The notes: generated by a model not told the origin, from the sequence alone. A DNA stretch of 64,000 nucleotides from Trematomus loennbergii (GCA_012861695.1 JAAOOA010000100.1:593001-657000), one strand, 5' to 3'. Shown: positions 1-12,221, counted from the stretch's first letter. Numbers and translations are program-made.

Positions 1-323
1 AAAGTGACCGCACGGTCGGTGTCTCTGTTCATCTTTTTTCTCTCCATGCCCTTAAAAGTTCTGTGTATGAATTATTAAAAAAAATGAATGAATGAACATT
101 AGCGTCTGCTAGTACCCAAACATAAACATTAAATATGTCTCATCATTTAAACATGAAAAGTAAAATGACGGGTAATAATGGATTATAACGGAAATGTTAC
201 GATCCTTTCCGTCAAAATGACAAACAACGAAAAAGTCTAACGCCACTGCTGATGGTGTCACTGTTTAGCAGAGGGAAGCTCTAACTGCACTGTTACCTCG
301 CACCACTTCCTGTTTGTGCTCAG
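1..323 (+). other. Left part of duplicated PYD block (unit A), intron-like
   Basis: No coding exon is seen here. The stretch is nearly the same as 20854-21176, and its later part as 27138-27381, so it is the 5' flank of a duplicated PYD unit that probably starts before this window. It ends in a pyrimidine/GT-rich tract and CAG directly before the PYD ATG, which looks like a 3' splice site. Confidence 0.6.
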
Positions 324-621
324 ATGGACCTGAAGGCTTTGGAGACGAAGTGGAGGACGGCGCTGAGCTCCATCCTGGACCGGCTGACGGGCGACGAGTT
401 CCGGAAACTTCTGTTTAACCTGGAGAAGATCCCTCAGGGGTTGAAGGAGGGGCAGCCGCGGGGCGACTTGCCCAGCGTCATCATCCAGTACTACGGCCAC
501 GAGGGATCCATCACACTCATCGACCGCCTGATGAAGATCCTGCCCAGGCTGGACACCGCCGTGCAGCAGCCTCTCAGAGGGATCAAGGACGAGCTGAAGA
601 AACTCCTGCAGAAAAAAAAAG
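324..621 (+). CDS. Pyrin-domain (PYD/DAPIN) exon 1
   Basis: The exon encodes about 99 residues with a death-fold pyrin pattern: a first helix around LETKWRTAL, then DEFRKLLFNLEKIPQGLKEG, then an IIQYYG core and LIDRLMKILPRLD. PYDs pair with other PYDs to nucleate inflammasome-type filaments through adaptors such as ASC. The ATG follows CAG directly, so this is either an internal exon or a first coding exon behind a 5'UTR intron. It ends in AAAAAG before a GTCAGC donor, leaving phase 1, which fits the linker exon at 8155. Very similar exons lie at 21177 and 27382. The reading frame is intact. The domain call is firm; which transcript uses the exon is not known. Confidence 0.85.
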
Positions 622-877
622 GTCAGCTCAGCGGGGGTCGTGTTGGACGAGAGCCAGACCTCCTTCTCAAAAATGTTTAAATAACACTTTAACTTATTTC
701 GTAGTAGTTCCGTACACGTTTTCCTTACACGTTTCCGTAAACGTTGGACGAGAGCTTGGTCTGGGCCAGTTAACCACGTTCCCGTACACGTTTTCCGTAA
801 ATGTTTCTGCACACGTTTCTGCACATGTTTCCGCACATGTTTACGTAAATAATAATAATAATACATTTTAATTGTAA
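622..877 (+). repeat. Intron with degenerate ~12-bp TTTCCGTACACG-type array
   Basis: After the PYD donor, about 700-850 holds many imperfect copies of a 12-bp motif close to TTTCCGTACACG. The same array follows the PYD exons at 21177 and 27382, and a looser one follows the exon at 60290. It therefore travels with PYD duplications. No gene is seen. Confidence 0.6.
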
Positions 878-1174
878 AGCACCTTTCATTGCTAAAAGCA
901 TCCCAAAGTGCTACAAGAGGCGTAATAGAAAGGTTTTGAGGGCTTTCTTAAAGGCGTCAGTGGTCTGGGAGTCCTCAGGTGGTCTGGGAGGGAATTCCAC
1001 AGGTGAGGAGCAGCTGCACAGAAAGCCCCCCCATGGTGCAGAGTTTGGTCCTGGGGGGGCGAAGCAGATGGTTGGTTGTGGAACGGAGGATGCACTGATG
1101 GGCGAGCAGTGAGATCTTGTAATCGATCCTGAATGAGACAGGAAGCCAGTGGAGAGAATGAAGGTGTGATGTGG
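878..1174 (-). mobile_element. L2/CR1-like LINE 3' end (ORF2 C-terminus)
   Basis: The minus strand encodes a peptide with CAAPHLWNSLPDHLRTP and a following KKALKTFLL, a common C-terminal pattern of fish L2-like LINE ORF2 proteins, then a 3'UTR whose complement ends in TTATTATTATTA. Only the 3' end is present, as expected for a 5'-truncated insertion. Copies occur at the same place in the two other PYD blocks (21710-23190, split by a MITE, and 27920-28240). The insertion is thus older than the duplications. Confidence 0.7.
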
Positions 1175-3487
1175 CAACACATTCTCACTCCCAACTCGGC
1201 CTATGTTGACGTTATGTCAGGGTCCCTGTCGTCACTTTCCAACGCAAGGGGGGGCCCTTTAGCGTCGAGTTTCAACTATCAGGGCGTCCCATTGACTTGC
1301 ATAGAGCTCCCTGAACGTTGGTAATAGACGAGAATGCTCTCCGCAGATCCATTCTCACAGCGTTTATCAACCTTTTTCTAACTCAATATCAAGCCACACT
1401 TATTGTGTTTACTTCTTTATTTTAATTGAATAATGTCGGACTTTTGTTGCTGTCAGTTAGGGGGAGAGTAGGGGCTCAGAAAACTGACATCTGTATTGTT
1501 TCATCGTTTTTTCCTTCTAATTTTGTATTCTTTTCTAAACCACACACTGTTATTTACTCAACAATAACACACTTATCCTTGTGTTTATTTATTTGTTTGA
1601 TTAATAAACACAAGTTGGAGTCCGTCAGGACCGAGGGTCGGAGCAGCTCATAGTAGTTGCTTTAGAGAATTTTACACCCGGAAGTAAGTATTCTCTCCGC
1701 TTCGCTCAAACCCTGTGATTAGTCCTCAAGCTCTGTGATTGGATGTTTGAGTGTGCGCCGAGGGTTACGCCGAGCGTCAAACAGCACTTTGAAATGGGAT
1801 GGAACCACGGCAGACTGTCCAAAACTGGATTTGAACACACCCCGTCCCCCCCTCCCCCACCCCGTCTCCAGAACTACACATGCTGGCTATTGTGTGTTTC
1901 GCAACATGTTCTATGGCACGTCTTTGCTGGGAATTGTAGTTTTAAAAGACGTTTTCATATTTCCCACAATAAGAAGTTGCCAGTATTAAACTGTGTACAT
2001 CCCTGGAGGTTTAGGGGATAGGAAACACTCAAATTTAAAACATATAATTAATAAATGTGTGAAAATTGCTTGTGTCCATAATGGGCAGCATTAATATATA
2101 CCCACATGACAGCTAAGGTCAGAAGAGCTTTATTTAACAGCTGGTCTTATGTCTGTGACCCCTCCTGTTGTCAATTGATAAGCCTGAAACATGCACTTGT
2201 CAAGGTTCAGAGGCACATTTAGCAAATATGGCAGTAGCCATCGATCGTCTTAAGATAAGATAAGATATACTTTATTGATCCCATCATCCCAAGTTGGACA
2301 TTTGTTCGTTACAGCAGCATGTGTAACAGTTGTAAATATGCAGTGCTTCAACATAGTTAACGTTGCAGGAAAGTTGATTGTCAAGTCCCAAAACAAATTA
2401 TGCAATATATTAGACGTTAAGTACGTTGTCAGGCTTAATATGTATCTGTAGATACCCCCAAAGCTTTTTTCTTATTCAAAAGAAGATCTTAACTTAAAGT
2501 ATTCTTAAATGTTTAAATAAAGCATTATTAGTTTGTCTGTTTTGCACATCCTCCTATTAATATCTTTGTACATCCTGCACTAAACTGTTTTATTGTAGAG
2601 GTCACTTACAGTATCTTATTGATATGTTCTATTCTGTATTTCTATCATTGAGCTTCTACTTTCCCCCTATGAAAGGATGTACTCTTAATATTTGTATGTT
2701 TTCATCAAATATAACATATCAACAATAAAATGCAATAACGTGCTTTAACCACTAGGCGGTTAAAGCACTCAGGTTTACAGTTAACACAATAAAATATGCT
2801 GCTGTTTCCAGTTTAGTTTATGATGGATGTATTTTGTTATCCACACATATATTGTTTTTATATTTGTAACACCGAACCGACAGAAAAGATGGTCTTAACA
2901 TGACCCAGTGGTCTAGTTAATAAAAAATATATTATTAAACATAATATTAAAATGAACTCTTATTTTAAAAATACAGCTTCCTGTCTTCGAATGAGCTGCT
3001 CCGACCCTCGGTCCTGACGGACTCCAAAAGTCCGACATTATACAATCAAACAAATAATTAAACACAAGGATAATTGTGTCTTATTGTTGAGTAAATAACA
3101 GTGTGTGGTTTAGAAAAGAATACAAAATTAGAAGGAAAAAACGACGAAACAATACAGATGTCAGTTTTCTGAGCCCCTACTCTCCCCATAACTGACAGCA
3201 ACAAAAGCCCGAAATTATTCAATTAAAATAAAGAAGTAAACACAATAAGTGTGGCTTGATATTGAGTTAGAAAAAGGTTGATAAACGCTGTGAGAATCGA
3301 TCTGCGGAGAGCATTTCGCCGCGATCCCAACTCGTCTATTACCAACGTTCAGGGAGCTCTATGCAAGTCAATGGGACTCCCTGATAGTTGAAACTCGAAG
3401 CTAAAGGGCCCCCACTGCGTTGGAAAGTGACGACAGGGACCCTGACATAAAGTCAACATAGGCCGAGTTGGGAGTGAGAATGTGTTG
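1175..3487. repeat. 2.3-kb element with ~480-bp inverted repeat arms
   Basis: The sequence at 1175-1651 returns as its reverse complement at 2991-3487, with only small differences (for example a short deletion in the left arm near 1331). Both outer ends start CAACACATTCTCACTCCC. The 1.3-kb spacer is AT-rich and has no convincing gene; it holds a tail-like AGATAAGATATACTTTATTG near 2260 and an 11-bp perfect stem at 2740-2750/2758-2768. The other PYD blocks keep only the left arm and part of the spacer. It resembles a long-TIR DNA transposon or a foldback element. No target-site duplication was recognised. Confidence 0.65.
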
Positions 3488-4942
3488 GTTCCAGAGCCGG
3501 TTCCAGGCTACAGCCTGATTTAGCTCTGTTTCTTCCTATTTCCACCGCAGCGGAGCCGGCTCTAAGCACCGAAAACCGGTTCTTAGCTGACCCCACTCGG
3601 CTGCCCGGCAAGAACCAAGAACCAATACTTCACGCTTAATTCGGAGGGGGGCGAGATTAACCTGAACAATAACAGTTAGTGGCGAGTACAGCAAATACAA
3701 GTTGTAACAAGCAGTAGCGCTGAGCAAAGTTACCAGAACGTGACCACACACTTATAAAAAAAAACACTTTATAAAGTCAGGCAACACTAACCAGGCTTAA
3801 TGTGATTCTGTTTATTTTTACCTTACTTTGACCATCCGTTCGCTCTTATTGATTATTGTGGAGAGCAGAGGCCTGTACTACGAAGCCGGATTTTCCTAAC
3901 CTGGATATGTTTGAGTTAGCCGGTTGGCCCAATCCAAAACATACGCGCTCTCGCTAAACTGTACTACGACGCTGGTTATCAAGTGGATCGCTCAAGCCAG
4001 CGTGTCCTATCTAGTTAGGTGCGCGTTCACATGAAAGGGGTGGTATTTGGAGCATTCGACGTTCGACGTTTTCCTGTTGTTTTGTATTATAGCAGCTATC
4101 GGATGGAATCAATGCATACTGAAACACATTCACTTATGGGGATGGGGGATATTTATCAGCTGCTTGTGTGACAGTCAGACAGTGAAGACTTTACAGCGGC
4201 CGCTGCCTTGAGTAGAATAAACTCCGGTGGACCAGCAGCACTGCAGCGGTCGGTAAATACCGCTGAACCACATCAATAAACAATTAACCACGGCACTCAG
4301 GAGAAAAGTACAAGGGTTGATTAGTAGTTATTTAATTTAATCTGGCTTCGTATGATTATAAGAAACACGATCATCGACCCGACGTAGTCCCCTATTGTTG
4401 TTGTGTGAGCGGCGTTTGGGAGAAACGTAAATGGTGATGCCATGATGCAGCAGCGGCAGCACCAGTCGGGCTCTGAGCGGTGGAAACCATGGTGGTTTTG
4501 TGAAATAATATTTAAATTATATATAATAAATAAATAAAACAAATACATTAATTTATTTAAAAAAAATAAAGTAACAATATATATATATTTATATATATAT
4601 TGTTACTTAATTTAAAAAAATATATTATTTCACATTTCATTTGCAATGTTGAATGTTCAATAAAAAGTTCTGTTTGAAAGGATGTACTTGAATTATTATT
4701 ATATATTATCATTATGTCAGTGGTCTAAAATGGTCTTACGGTGCCGACAATATTATCGTTTATTGCAATAATTTCCGTAAAAATGTATCGTCCAACAAAA
4801 TTAATTATCGTGACAGGCCTAATGGGAGCTAAATAGCCCCAAAAACAAAATGCTCCTCACCTTAATCTGAAGACTATATTTGATGTTTTCTCACGTGTTT
4901 TCTCACGTCCTGAACATTGACCGTTAACGTGTCTTCATGCAG
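3488..4942. other. Non-coding repeats, Harbinger-like end and AT palindrome
   Basis: No gene is seen. About 3870-4040 resembles an end of a widespread fish Harbinger-type element (GGCCTGTACTACGAAGCCGG). At 4569-4608 there is a near-perfect 40-bp AT-rich palindrome. The last 70 bp before 4943 are an intron flank shared with 41448-41513. Confidence 0.4.
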
Positions 4943-5203
4943 GTTCAAAGTGTCGGCATCCGGAAAGTGACTCTCAAGATTAGAGGGATCAAGGAAGCCA
5001 CGCTGAAGGAGACTGAACTGGAGGTGGATTTAGACACGAAGCTGCTCACGCTCGTCGTGTCGTCTCGACTTCTGGCGAACACGCTCGACTTCCAGCTGAA
5101 GAAAGGCTTTGACAAAGATCTCCTTGAAAGAATACCGCTCTCAGTGGAGGCTGAAATACAAGGAAACAGAATCATCAAAATGGCAGACCCTGAGAACATC
5201 TGA
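4943..5203 (+). CDS. Lone copy of the third conserved exon, own stop
   Basis: Opens after a CAG acceptor (TCTTCATGCAG) and encodes 86 residues beginning VQSVGIRKVTLKIRGIKEAT. It is nearly identical to the exon at 41514-41756 of the PYD/OB/CARD gene, and about 65 bp of upstream intron are shared. The copies differ at the end: the 41514 copy runs to a splice donor after KME, while this one reads on through ADPENI to a TGA at 5201-5203. It would therefore be a terminal exon. It enters in phase 0, so it cannot follow the PYD1 exon (phase 1 out) directly. It is either a relic of another gene copy or an alternative C-terminus of an unseen transcript. Confidence 0.55.
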   Translation, partial: VQSVGIRKVTLKIRGIKEATLKETELEVDLDTKLLTLVVSSRLLANTLDFQLKKGFDKDLLERIPLSVEAEIQGNRIIKMADPENI

Positions 5204-5390
5204 AGGGGAGTTCTGCAAATGAATGTTTTCCTCGAAATCTCAAACTTCGACATTTTGACTTTTTGCTAAATATATCAAAATGCTGACTTTTTTCAAAATC
5301 AAAAAATTCTGACTTTTAAAAAAACTCAATCTTAATTTAATAATGTATCTCCCTGTTTTTGATAGCTTATGTTTGAAGTTATTAGTTTAA
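5204..5390. repeat. Short ~20-bp CTCAAAAT/TGACTTTTT repeats
   Basis: Repeated TCTGACTTTTT and CAAAAT words, the same family as the larger array at 17283-17655 and scraps at 41075-41190 and 49800-49855. No gene is seen. Confidence 0.5.
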
Positions 5391-5394
5391 TTAA

Positions 5395-6549
5395 CCTCTT
5401 AAGGACGACGATCCCCCCAGTGGACCCCCCCCACCGTTTTTTTTCGAGACTGTGTCTCAGGGCTTTTTAACATTTATGAAACTATTAATGTGTAGCACCA
5501 GATTAACGGGAAGAATCTCAGCTAACTGAAGATATGAACCATTTTTACCAAAACACAAGGGTAATACCAAGCCTCTGAATTAGCACTAAGCGAAAAAATG
5601 CTAACGCACTTAGCACAGAACTCAAGATAAAGATACCCTTATTACTTATCGTAACTGCATATAAAATATATCTGATTAAAGCTGAGACTCCACAGATTAT
5701 TTAGGTATAGTATCATCACTGAGCGATCCGAACCCGCGACAGGGGAAGCAAACACAGACATCACAACACGTACCTTTACGGAGCTTTTACGGGAGATCGT
5801 CTCACCGTAGCTGTCAATCTGATCAAAAGACGTGTTCAATGGCATTAAAACGAGAAAGAACGCGGCTGAATCTGTTGATCCATAGGTTGATAATGTACCT
5901 GTGCCTTTGAAAAAATTATTTATAATCCATAATTCCATTTTTATGTAAAAACTCGGAGAGAAAAAGTTAGCTGCTAATGGTAGCAGCTTCTGGTTTTGGT
6001 AACGCGTCACTCTCACTCCTTATTTGTTAACGTTTTGGTGTGTATATAACTTTCCCTCGATTCCATTGGCTCTAGCGGTTATAAAGAGATTTCATTCATC
6101 AAAATCGAGCAAGGGGGGCCAGAGATAGGTCAAATCCACCCAAATGACCCCAGAAGTGGTTCTTTTTGCTAAACCTCTCTAAAAAGCTCAAATGTCACTT
6201 GTTTTGCATCAATCTTGATACAGGGTACTTATAATATGTTGTACTTTGGATTCCTAAAGCTTTTAGTCTACTAACCCATCATCCAAGGGTAGTTTTCACT
6301 ATAAGTAAAAAATAATTTTTGGACGGACACTATAATTTACAGTTTTTTATTATGTTCAATCTGAATTTTCTTTAAAAAAAAAACATCTATATTGATTCTG
6401 ACTTTTCTACATCCAACTCACAGGTTTATCATTACTTTGAGAATAAAGATTATTAATTTAACCCTTTTAGAAGGGAAGATATGGTCATTTGTTCTGGGAA
6501 TGGCATTTTCGAGCCTGAGACCTGAAAAACAGGCTCAGGGTGGAACAGG
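5395..6549. mobile_element. TTAA-flanked piggyBac-like MITE, copy 1
   Basis: Flanked by TTAA on both sides (5391-5394 and 6550-6553). Ends begin CCTCTTAAGG and, reverse complemented, CCTGTTCCACCCTGAGCC. Related copies are at 21793-22968 (opposite orientation), 40148-41059 and 46279-47121. TTAA target duplication and loss-free insertion are hallmarks of the piggyBac superfamily. No transposase is seen. The minus strand holds a short open frame (5642-6016) that is also visible in the copy at 22418-22714. Confidence 0.75.
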
Positions 6550-6553
6550 TTAA

Positions 6554-7194
6554 CTTTACATTAATAAAGAACCTGGTGTTATTGTTGTGTTTATAAATCG
6601 GTTAATGTTCAGCGATCCAGAATCAGAAAAACAATGTTAACTAACAATAATTATCATGTATTTGAAATGTGTTTTTACATGTATTTATTTGACGTTTAAC
6701 TCTTTTTTTAAATGTATTATAACGTAATTAACTAATTAAAACGTTCCCCTATTCCATGTTCCCCCAGTCATTTATTTTGTTTACTTTAGTATTTATCTGG
6801 TCTGATTTATTATTCATAAACAAAAACACCAAGCCTGAAGCTGACAAATAATGCAAAATAAAATGCCATTCGATTTAACAAAAATTATAAGAAATAAATA
6901 TTTCCATCATAATCTTTACTCCCGTTAATTTTTTTCCTCAAATGTATTTAATAATTTCTCTTTATTTAACTCTTATATATTTGTACTATTCCAAATTGAC
7001 AGCAATTCAAGATTTCAGTTGGTACGATCCAAACAGGTTCAGACTTCCCGCTCCTCTGACTCGCTCTTTATAAATCAGATAGAAAAATATACCGTGTGTG
7101 AAAACCCGGGCTGAGGTTGAAGGAAGAGACGCAGTAAGTTCATACTCAGTTTGTTCAGAAAATCTATCTGTGAGATACATGTCATCATACATTT
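6554..7194. other. AT-rich non-coding; start of a dispersed block
   Basis: No gene is seen. From about 6975 (TTATATATTTGTACTATTCC) the sequence matches blocks at 18819, 50171 and 59320, so it belongs to a dispersed low-copy repeat. Confidence 0.4.
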
Positions 7195-7464
7195 ACTTAA
7201 GGCTTACTTTAAGGGTTAAGGGTTACTTAAGGCTTACTTTAAGGGTTATTTAAGGGTTACTTAAGGCTTACTTTAAGGCTTACTTTAAGGGTTACTTAAG
7301 GCTTACTTTAAGGGTTACTTAAGGGTTACTATAAGGGTTACTTAAGGCTTACTTTAAGGGTTAAGGGTTACTTAAGGCTTACTTTAAGGGTTACTTAAGG
7401 CTTACTTTAAGGGTTACTTAAGGGTTACTTTAAGGATTACTTAAGGGTTACTTAAGGGTTACTA
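7195..7464. repeat. Minisatellite of TTACTTAAGG(G/C) words
   Basis: Irregular tandem units built from TTACTTAAGGCTTACTTTAA and GGGTTACTTAA. A much shorter version is at 19000-19075 in the related block, so the array has expanded here or contracted there. Confidence 0.8.
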
Positions 7465-8154
7465 TAGCCCGCAGCGAGGGCAAAAGTCTGATAATTGAGA
7501 AAGAAGCAAAGAGAGCTGCAAACAAAAAGATATGTTATAAAAAGACGAATAGTTTACATGATTACACAAATTATTTGTTTGCAAGTTATAGATTTACGTT
7601 TGAGATGACATTTATTTAACTTGACTGAGTTTTTTTTTTTCTCTTAAACTCTTAGTTTTGCTTGATCTTAACGGCACAAACCTGATCCCATACTTCGGAG
7701 CTCCTTAAAAAATATATTATATATTATATTTGACTTTGCTCTATTCTATACTAAATGTAAAGCGTTTGGTATGCTGTAGGCACTGACCCGAATATCTGAA
7801 TTCGTAAAGAAGCAAGATACAATGTTCAATTTTAGAAAAATAAAAGAGTATTGAAAGTCAGACAATTTACAATATGCTAAATTCACTGGCTGTGACAGAT
7901 AATTGTTCAGCCTTTTGGTGGGTGGGCCTGGGTGGGCCTGGGCGAACCCAGGCCCACCCATGATTACGCACAAGAGAGCACCCAGTTTAGGTCCATGCGA
8001 ACCAGGAGGAAGGCTTGAGTTCAGGCTGTGCTACAACACACACACACACACACACGCACACACACACACAAATAGTATAAATGTTATTTATCATATATTA
8101 TTATTATTTTTATCATTTTCAGTGTGTTAAACTTTTTTAAATGTATTTGTTTAG

Positions 8155-8214
8155 CCGCGATGAGCAAACCAGCTGACTTAGGAGCAGTGCCCAAGGAGAT
8201 GGAACCTGCAGCTG
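8155..8214 (+). CDS. Linker exon (KPAD...EPAA), phase 1-1
   Basis: A 60-bp exon between a TTTGTTTAG acceptor and a GTAAAC donor. In phase 1 it reads AMSKPADLGAVPKEMEPAAG, a low-complexity Lys/Pro/Ala/Glu linker. The phase fits the end of the PYD1 exon and the acceptor of the exon at 12273. The (AC)n tract starts inside the donor. Related exons lie at 25545, 29477 and, damaged, at 12109 and 45501. No domain is recognised; the call rests on splice signals, phase and recurrence. Confidence 0.5.
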
Positions 8215-8216
8215 GT

Positions 8217-8322
<106 letters not shown>

Positions 8323-8728
8323 AAATGTTATTTATCATATATTTATTATTTTTATCATTTTCAAACCTGATCCCATACATGGAGCTCCTTAAAAAATATA
8401 TTATATATTATATTTGACTTTGCTCTATTCTATACTAAATGTAAAGCGTTTGGTATGCTGTAGGCACTGACCCGAATATCTGAATTCGTAAAGAAGCAAG
8501 ATACAATGTTCAATTTTAGAAAAATAAAAGAGTATTGAAAGTTAGACAATTTACAATATGCTAAATTCACTGGCTGTGACAGATAATTGTTCAGCCTTCT
8601 GGTGGGTGGGCCTGGGTGGGCCTGGGCGAACCCAGGCCCACCCAGGCGCACCCATGATTACGCACGAGAGAGCACCCAGTTTAGGTCCATGCGGACCAGG
8701 AGGAAGGCTTGAGTTCAGGCTGTGCTAC

Positions 8729-8854
<126 letters not shown>

Positions 8855-8962
8855 AAATGTTATTTATCATATATTATTATTTTTTTATCATTTTCAAACC
8901 TGATCCCATACATCGGATGGAGGAGGGCTTGAGTTCAGGCTGTGCTACAGACACACACATAT

Positions 8963-11900
8963 GAGGTGTGATTTGTGCCAAAGAACGAACTCACTGAGCA
9001 GACAATCGTGTCGATCGTCGCCTACCATGCCGTGAACTATGCCGCAAGAGAAGTAACGTGACACTCTCGTCCCCACCCCTCTCGTCTGAGAAGCTACGTG
9101 ACGTCTGCGTCTGAAGTTACTTTACTTAGTTATCACCAAATAACCCAGTAATGTTACAGCTACGTTGCTGTTCAAGCTAGACTCTATTTCAATATAGTTT
9201 TGGCATTAAAATAATGTTACACCTCTTGTATGCCCTGAATGCAAAAACAACCACAGACAAGAATATATATTTTTAATTATCAAAATGATAACAAAGTCTG
9301 AAAAAACAGGAGAAGCCTGTCTTCCCTTGGTCTCCAGGAGAAAACTGCATATCACCACGTTTTCATATAGTTTTGTGTGTGAAATAGATCGCTGCAGTGA
9401 ACACGACTTTATGTATTTGTTTATGGTTTATTTGATTTGGAGGGATGCAGTATACATAGAAGTTCAGAGAAGAGGCAACCCCTATATATTGTTTATTTTA
9501 TTTCATTTCATTTCAGCACCATGGTAGAGGCAAATATAGAGTTACTGTGCAGAGATTATAATGTCCCGTTTACTAAAATATGTATTGTTTTATGATATTT
9601 AGTTGACAAAATAGTCACTGTGCTACATTTTGCTGCACTCAAGCATACGTCTGAAGACAAGAGTTGTGTCCCCCTTTGGCCACAAGGGGGAGTATATATA
9701 TATTGTATATATATATATTTTGTATAGATGTTGCAACTATACAGCTTTGGCAATACTATATGTAACTGAGGTCATGCTAATAAAGCTATTGAATTGAATA
9801 TACCTTTAAGTGAGCTGTCGGGAGGAAACAAAGGTTCGCCAACACATTGCACTTTAATGCTGAGAAAGTACAAAGACGTGAAACGATGTGCTGCAATGTC
9901 TGTATATTTTTGAAGAATGCCAAGTAAAGGAAGAAAGTAATAACTCGCACTGAGTCTTAATACATTACTTTATTTCTATTATATAGAAACACTATCCAAT
10001 GATTTATTATGTTTGTGTTACACACACACCATTACTGAATTCATTCTAAAACCAAGAATAACCTACATACAACAATAGGGAGCCCTGGCACAAGGACGGA
10101 CAAAACAAGGACATGATTATTTTCCAAATACAGTATATTTATTTAAAGAGAGTAACTCAATTGTGATATCAGTTAATCAGTAATGTGTGTAGTGTACGGG
10201 TGTGTGATGTGTCAGCAGGGCCGGACTGGGACCATAGGTCAGGCCGGGAATTATACACCCAGCCAGGCCACTACTAGTTTTGTTTGGGGGCGTTTTGCTG
10301 GATGTATCGTCAATATTTACAACGTTGCTGCCCGTAGTGATAGCCCTACAGTTTGAATCTACTACTTAAATAGAAACATATGGACATAGGATATTGTTAA
10401 AAAAAGGTGTGCATATGTATTTGGGAACCTTTCCATGTGAACATGTTTTATTTGGGGGTGGACCTCAAATGGATTAAACTCTGATCAATAACTATAGTAA
10501 CTTATTGAGAGAACATGGACATAGCTTGCTTATACTGTTGTCATTACATTTCCTTTGTTTTGTTCAGTGTTTTCATAGACATAGCCTATTGAAACAGTTT
10601 CCTCTGTACCTGCCAGTTCTGTCCACTAAGCTCTGCATCTCTCCCTCAGGGCCATCACCATCAGCATCATCTGATAGTGGAACTGAATAAGGAGAATATG
10701 TAATCATTACATTAACAACTATTTATGAAATAACATTATTCAAGAACATATATTATGCAACACTTATTTTATCACTTAGTTGACCCTGTATTTGCATGGC
10801 CTAAAACCATAATGATTGTCTCCCCTTTAGACAACATAACCATCTCAAGTGATTCACTCACAGTATGAGGGGTTTGTAGCCCCACAGTTAGCTGCAGTCT
10901 AACGGTTATATTACATATATTTGCCTTGAGTAACATTAAGGACATGTTTGGGTTTTGTGTAGCCTTATAGTCTCCAGTCACACAGGGCCTGCCACTAACT
11001 TAGCAGCAGTGCGCTGGTCTCGTGAGAAACGGAGAGTGGAACAACCATCACATCTTCATTATTCTCCTGAAATGTAAATGTGCCCATTCGCTAGTCTGAC
11101 ACATAGACTGTATATATATAAAGGTCTGGTCTGACAGGTGCGTGGTTCTCACTGCGCTTCATACCGGTGCAACTTTGAACACCTTCAATATATGCCGCAT
11201 TAATTGATTTGGCCTGCAGTCACTGCATCTGGGCTGAATTAAACACGTATTATTTTAGTCCTGTGTGTTTAGAGGCCATGTCAGCAGGCCACATCATGCC
11301 AGCGTTGCGTTCACAAGACATACAAGCCACAAACTGGCAATCGAGAGCTGCTAGACACAATTTATTAATCCCCGTACCGGACAATTGTTATTTGTTCCAA
11401 ATCGGAACCAGATTTCGGTTCCCGACCCTCATCACATCCCCAGCCACAGCCGGTCTTAACCGGTCTTGACATAAAATCTCGAGTCCTATAGGTCCGATAC
11501 AGAGACAATACGAAACCAAATGCAGTCGATTCCAAGACCAATACCGTTGGTCTCGAGTACAACACCAGCAAATATTCTCATACTAATGATTATTAATTCC
11601 CCTCTCTTCTGATACCAATACTGTGCCGATGAGAAACTGTAGGCTACCTGTAACACTCTCCAAACTAGGAGCGGAATCATTCGAAAAATATAATATAGGA
11701 TAATGCTATACAATGCTAACGGAGGCGAGACGTACGTTATTCACGCGCTTATGTACACGCTTATCCACACGTACGTTATCAACACGCATATCTAAGATAG
11801 AGCTTTCTAAGCTACGCCACCGCTACGTGAGCGCGTACTTTGAGCGCACCTATGGTACGTCGCCGTGACGTCTGACGTCTGACATCGTCGTGACGTCGCC

Positions 11901-12011
11901 TGTATTCTACGTCAACCCATTCACAATTGATGGAGGCGTTGGCGCACGTTGACACGTCAGTTCTCCGCTCAGTTAGCTTAGTTATCTGTTCTTTGGCACA
12001 AATCACACCTC
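8963..12011. mobile_element. 3.05-kb element with 24-bp perfect terminal inverted repeats
   Basis: GAGGTGTGATTTGTGCCAAA and four more bases at 8963-8986 recur exactly as the reverse complement at 11988-12011. The element sits inside an (AC)n tract: AC words lie directly outside both ends, so any target duplication is hidden. Sub-terminal sequence is only loosely symmetric. No transposase was recognised inside. It looks non-autonomous, or an older element with nested insertions. It contains the LINE/SINE-like tail at 9530-9800 and a GGGCCGGACTGGGAC-type fragment near 10216. Confidence 0.55.
9530..9800 (+). mobile_element. Retroposon 3' tail
   Basis: Ends in GCTAATAAAGCTATTGAATTGAATATACC, whose core AATAAAGCTATTGAATTGAA is a common 3' end of fish retroposons. 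No coding part is seen. Confidence 0.4.
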
Positions 12012-12108
12012 TCACACACACACACACATTATAAATGTTATTTATCATATATTATTATTATTTTGATCATTTTCAGTGTGTTAAACTTTTTTAAATGTAT
12101 TTGTTTAG

Positions 12109-12141
12109 CCGCAATGAGCAAACCAGCTGACTTAGGAGCAC
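12109..12141 (+). pseudogene. Linker exon cut off by (AC)n
   Basis: After a TTTGTTTAG acceptor the sequence matches the start of the 8155 linker exon (encoding MSKPADLGA) and then runs straight into (AC)n at about 12140. The second half of the exon and its normal donor are gone. Confidence 0.55.
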
Positions 12142-12144
12142 ACA

Positions 12145-12175
<31 letters not shown>

Positions 12176-12184
12176 CACTATAAA

Positions 12185-12221
<37 letters not shown>

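Noticed and set aside
258..866. Minus-strand protein opposite PYD1 (also opposite PYD2, 3 and 5)
   Set aside because: A shadow of the GC-rich PYD exon in another frame; it recurs only because the exon is duplicated.
1735..2021. Small ORF conserved in three blocks (VRRGLRRASNSTLKWDG)
   Set aside because: It lies in the spacer of the inverted-repeat element; conservation reflects recent duplication and indels break it in the copies.
7195..7464. Internal telomere-like repeat
   Set aside because: Contains TTAAGGG words but no TTAGGG arrays; it is an ordinary minisatellite.
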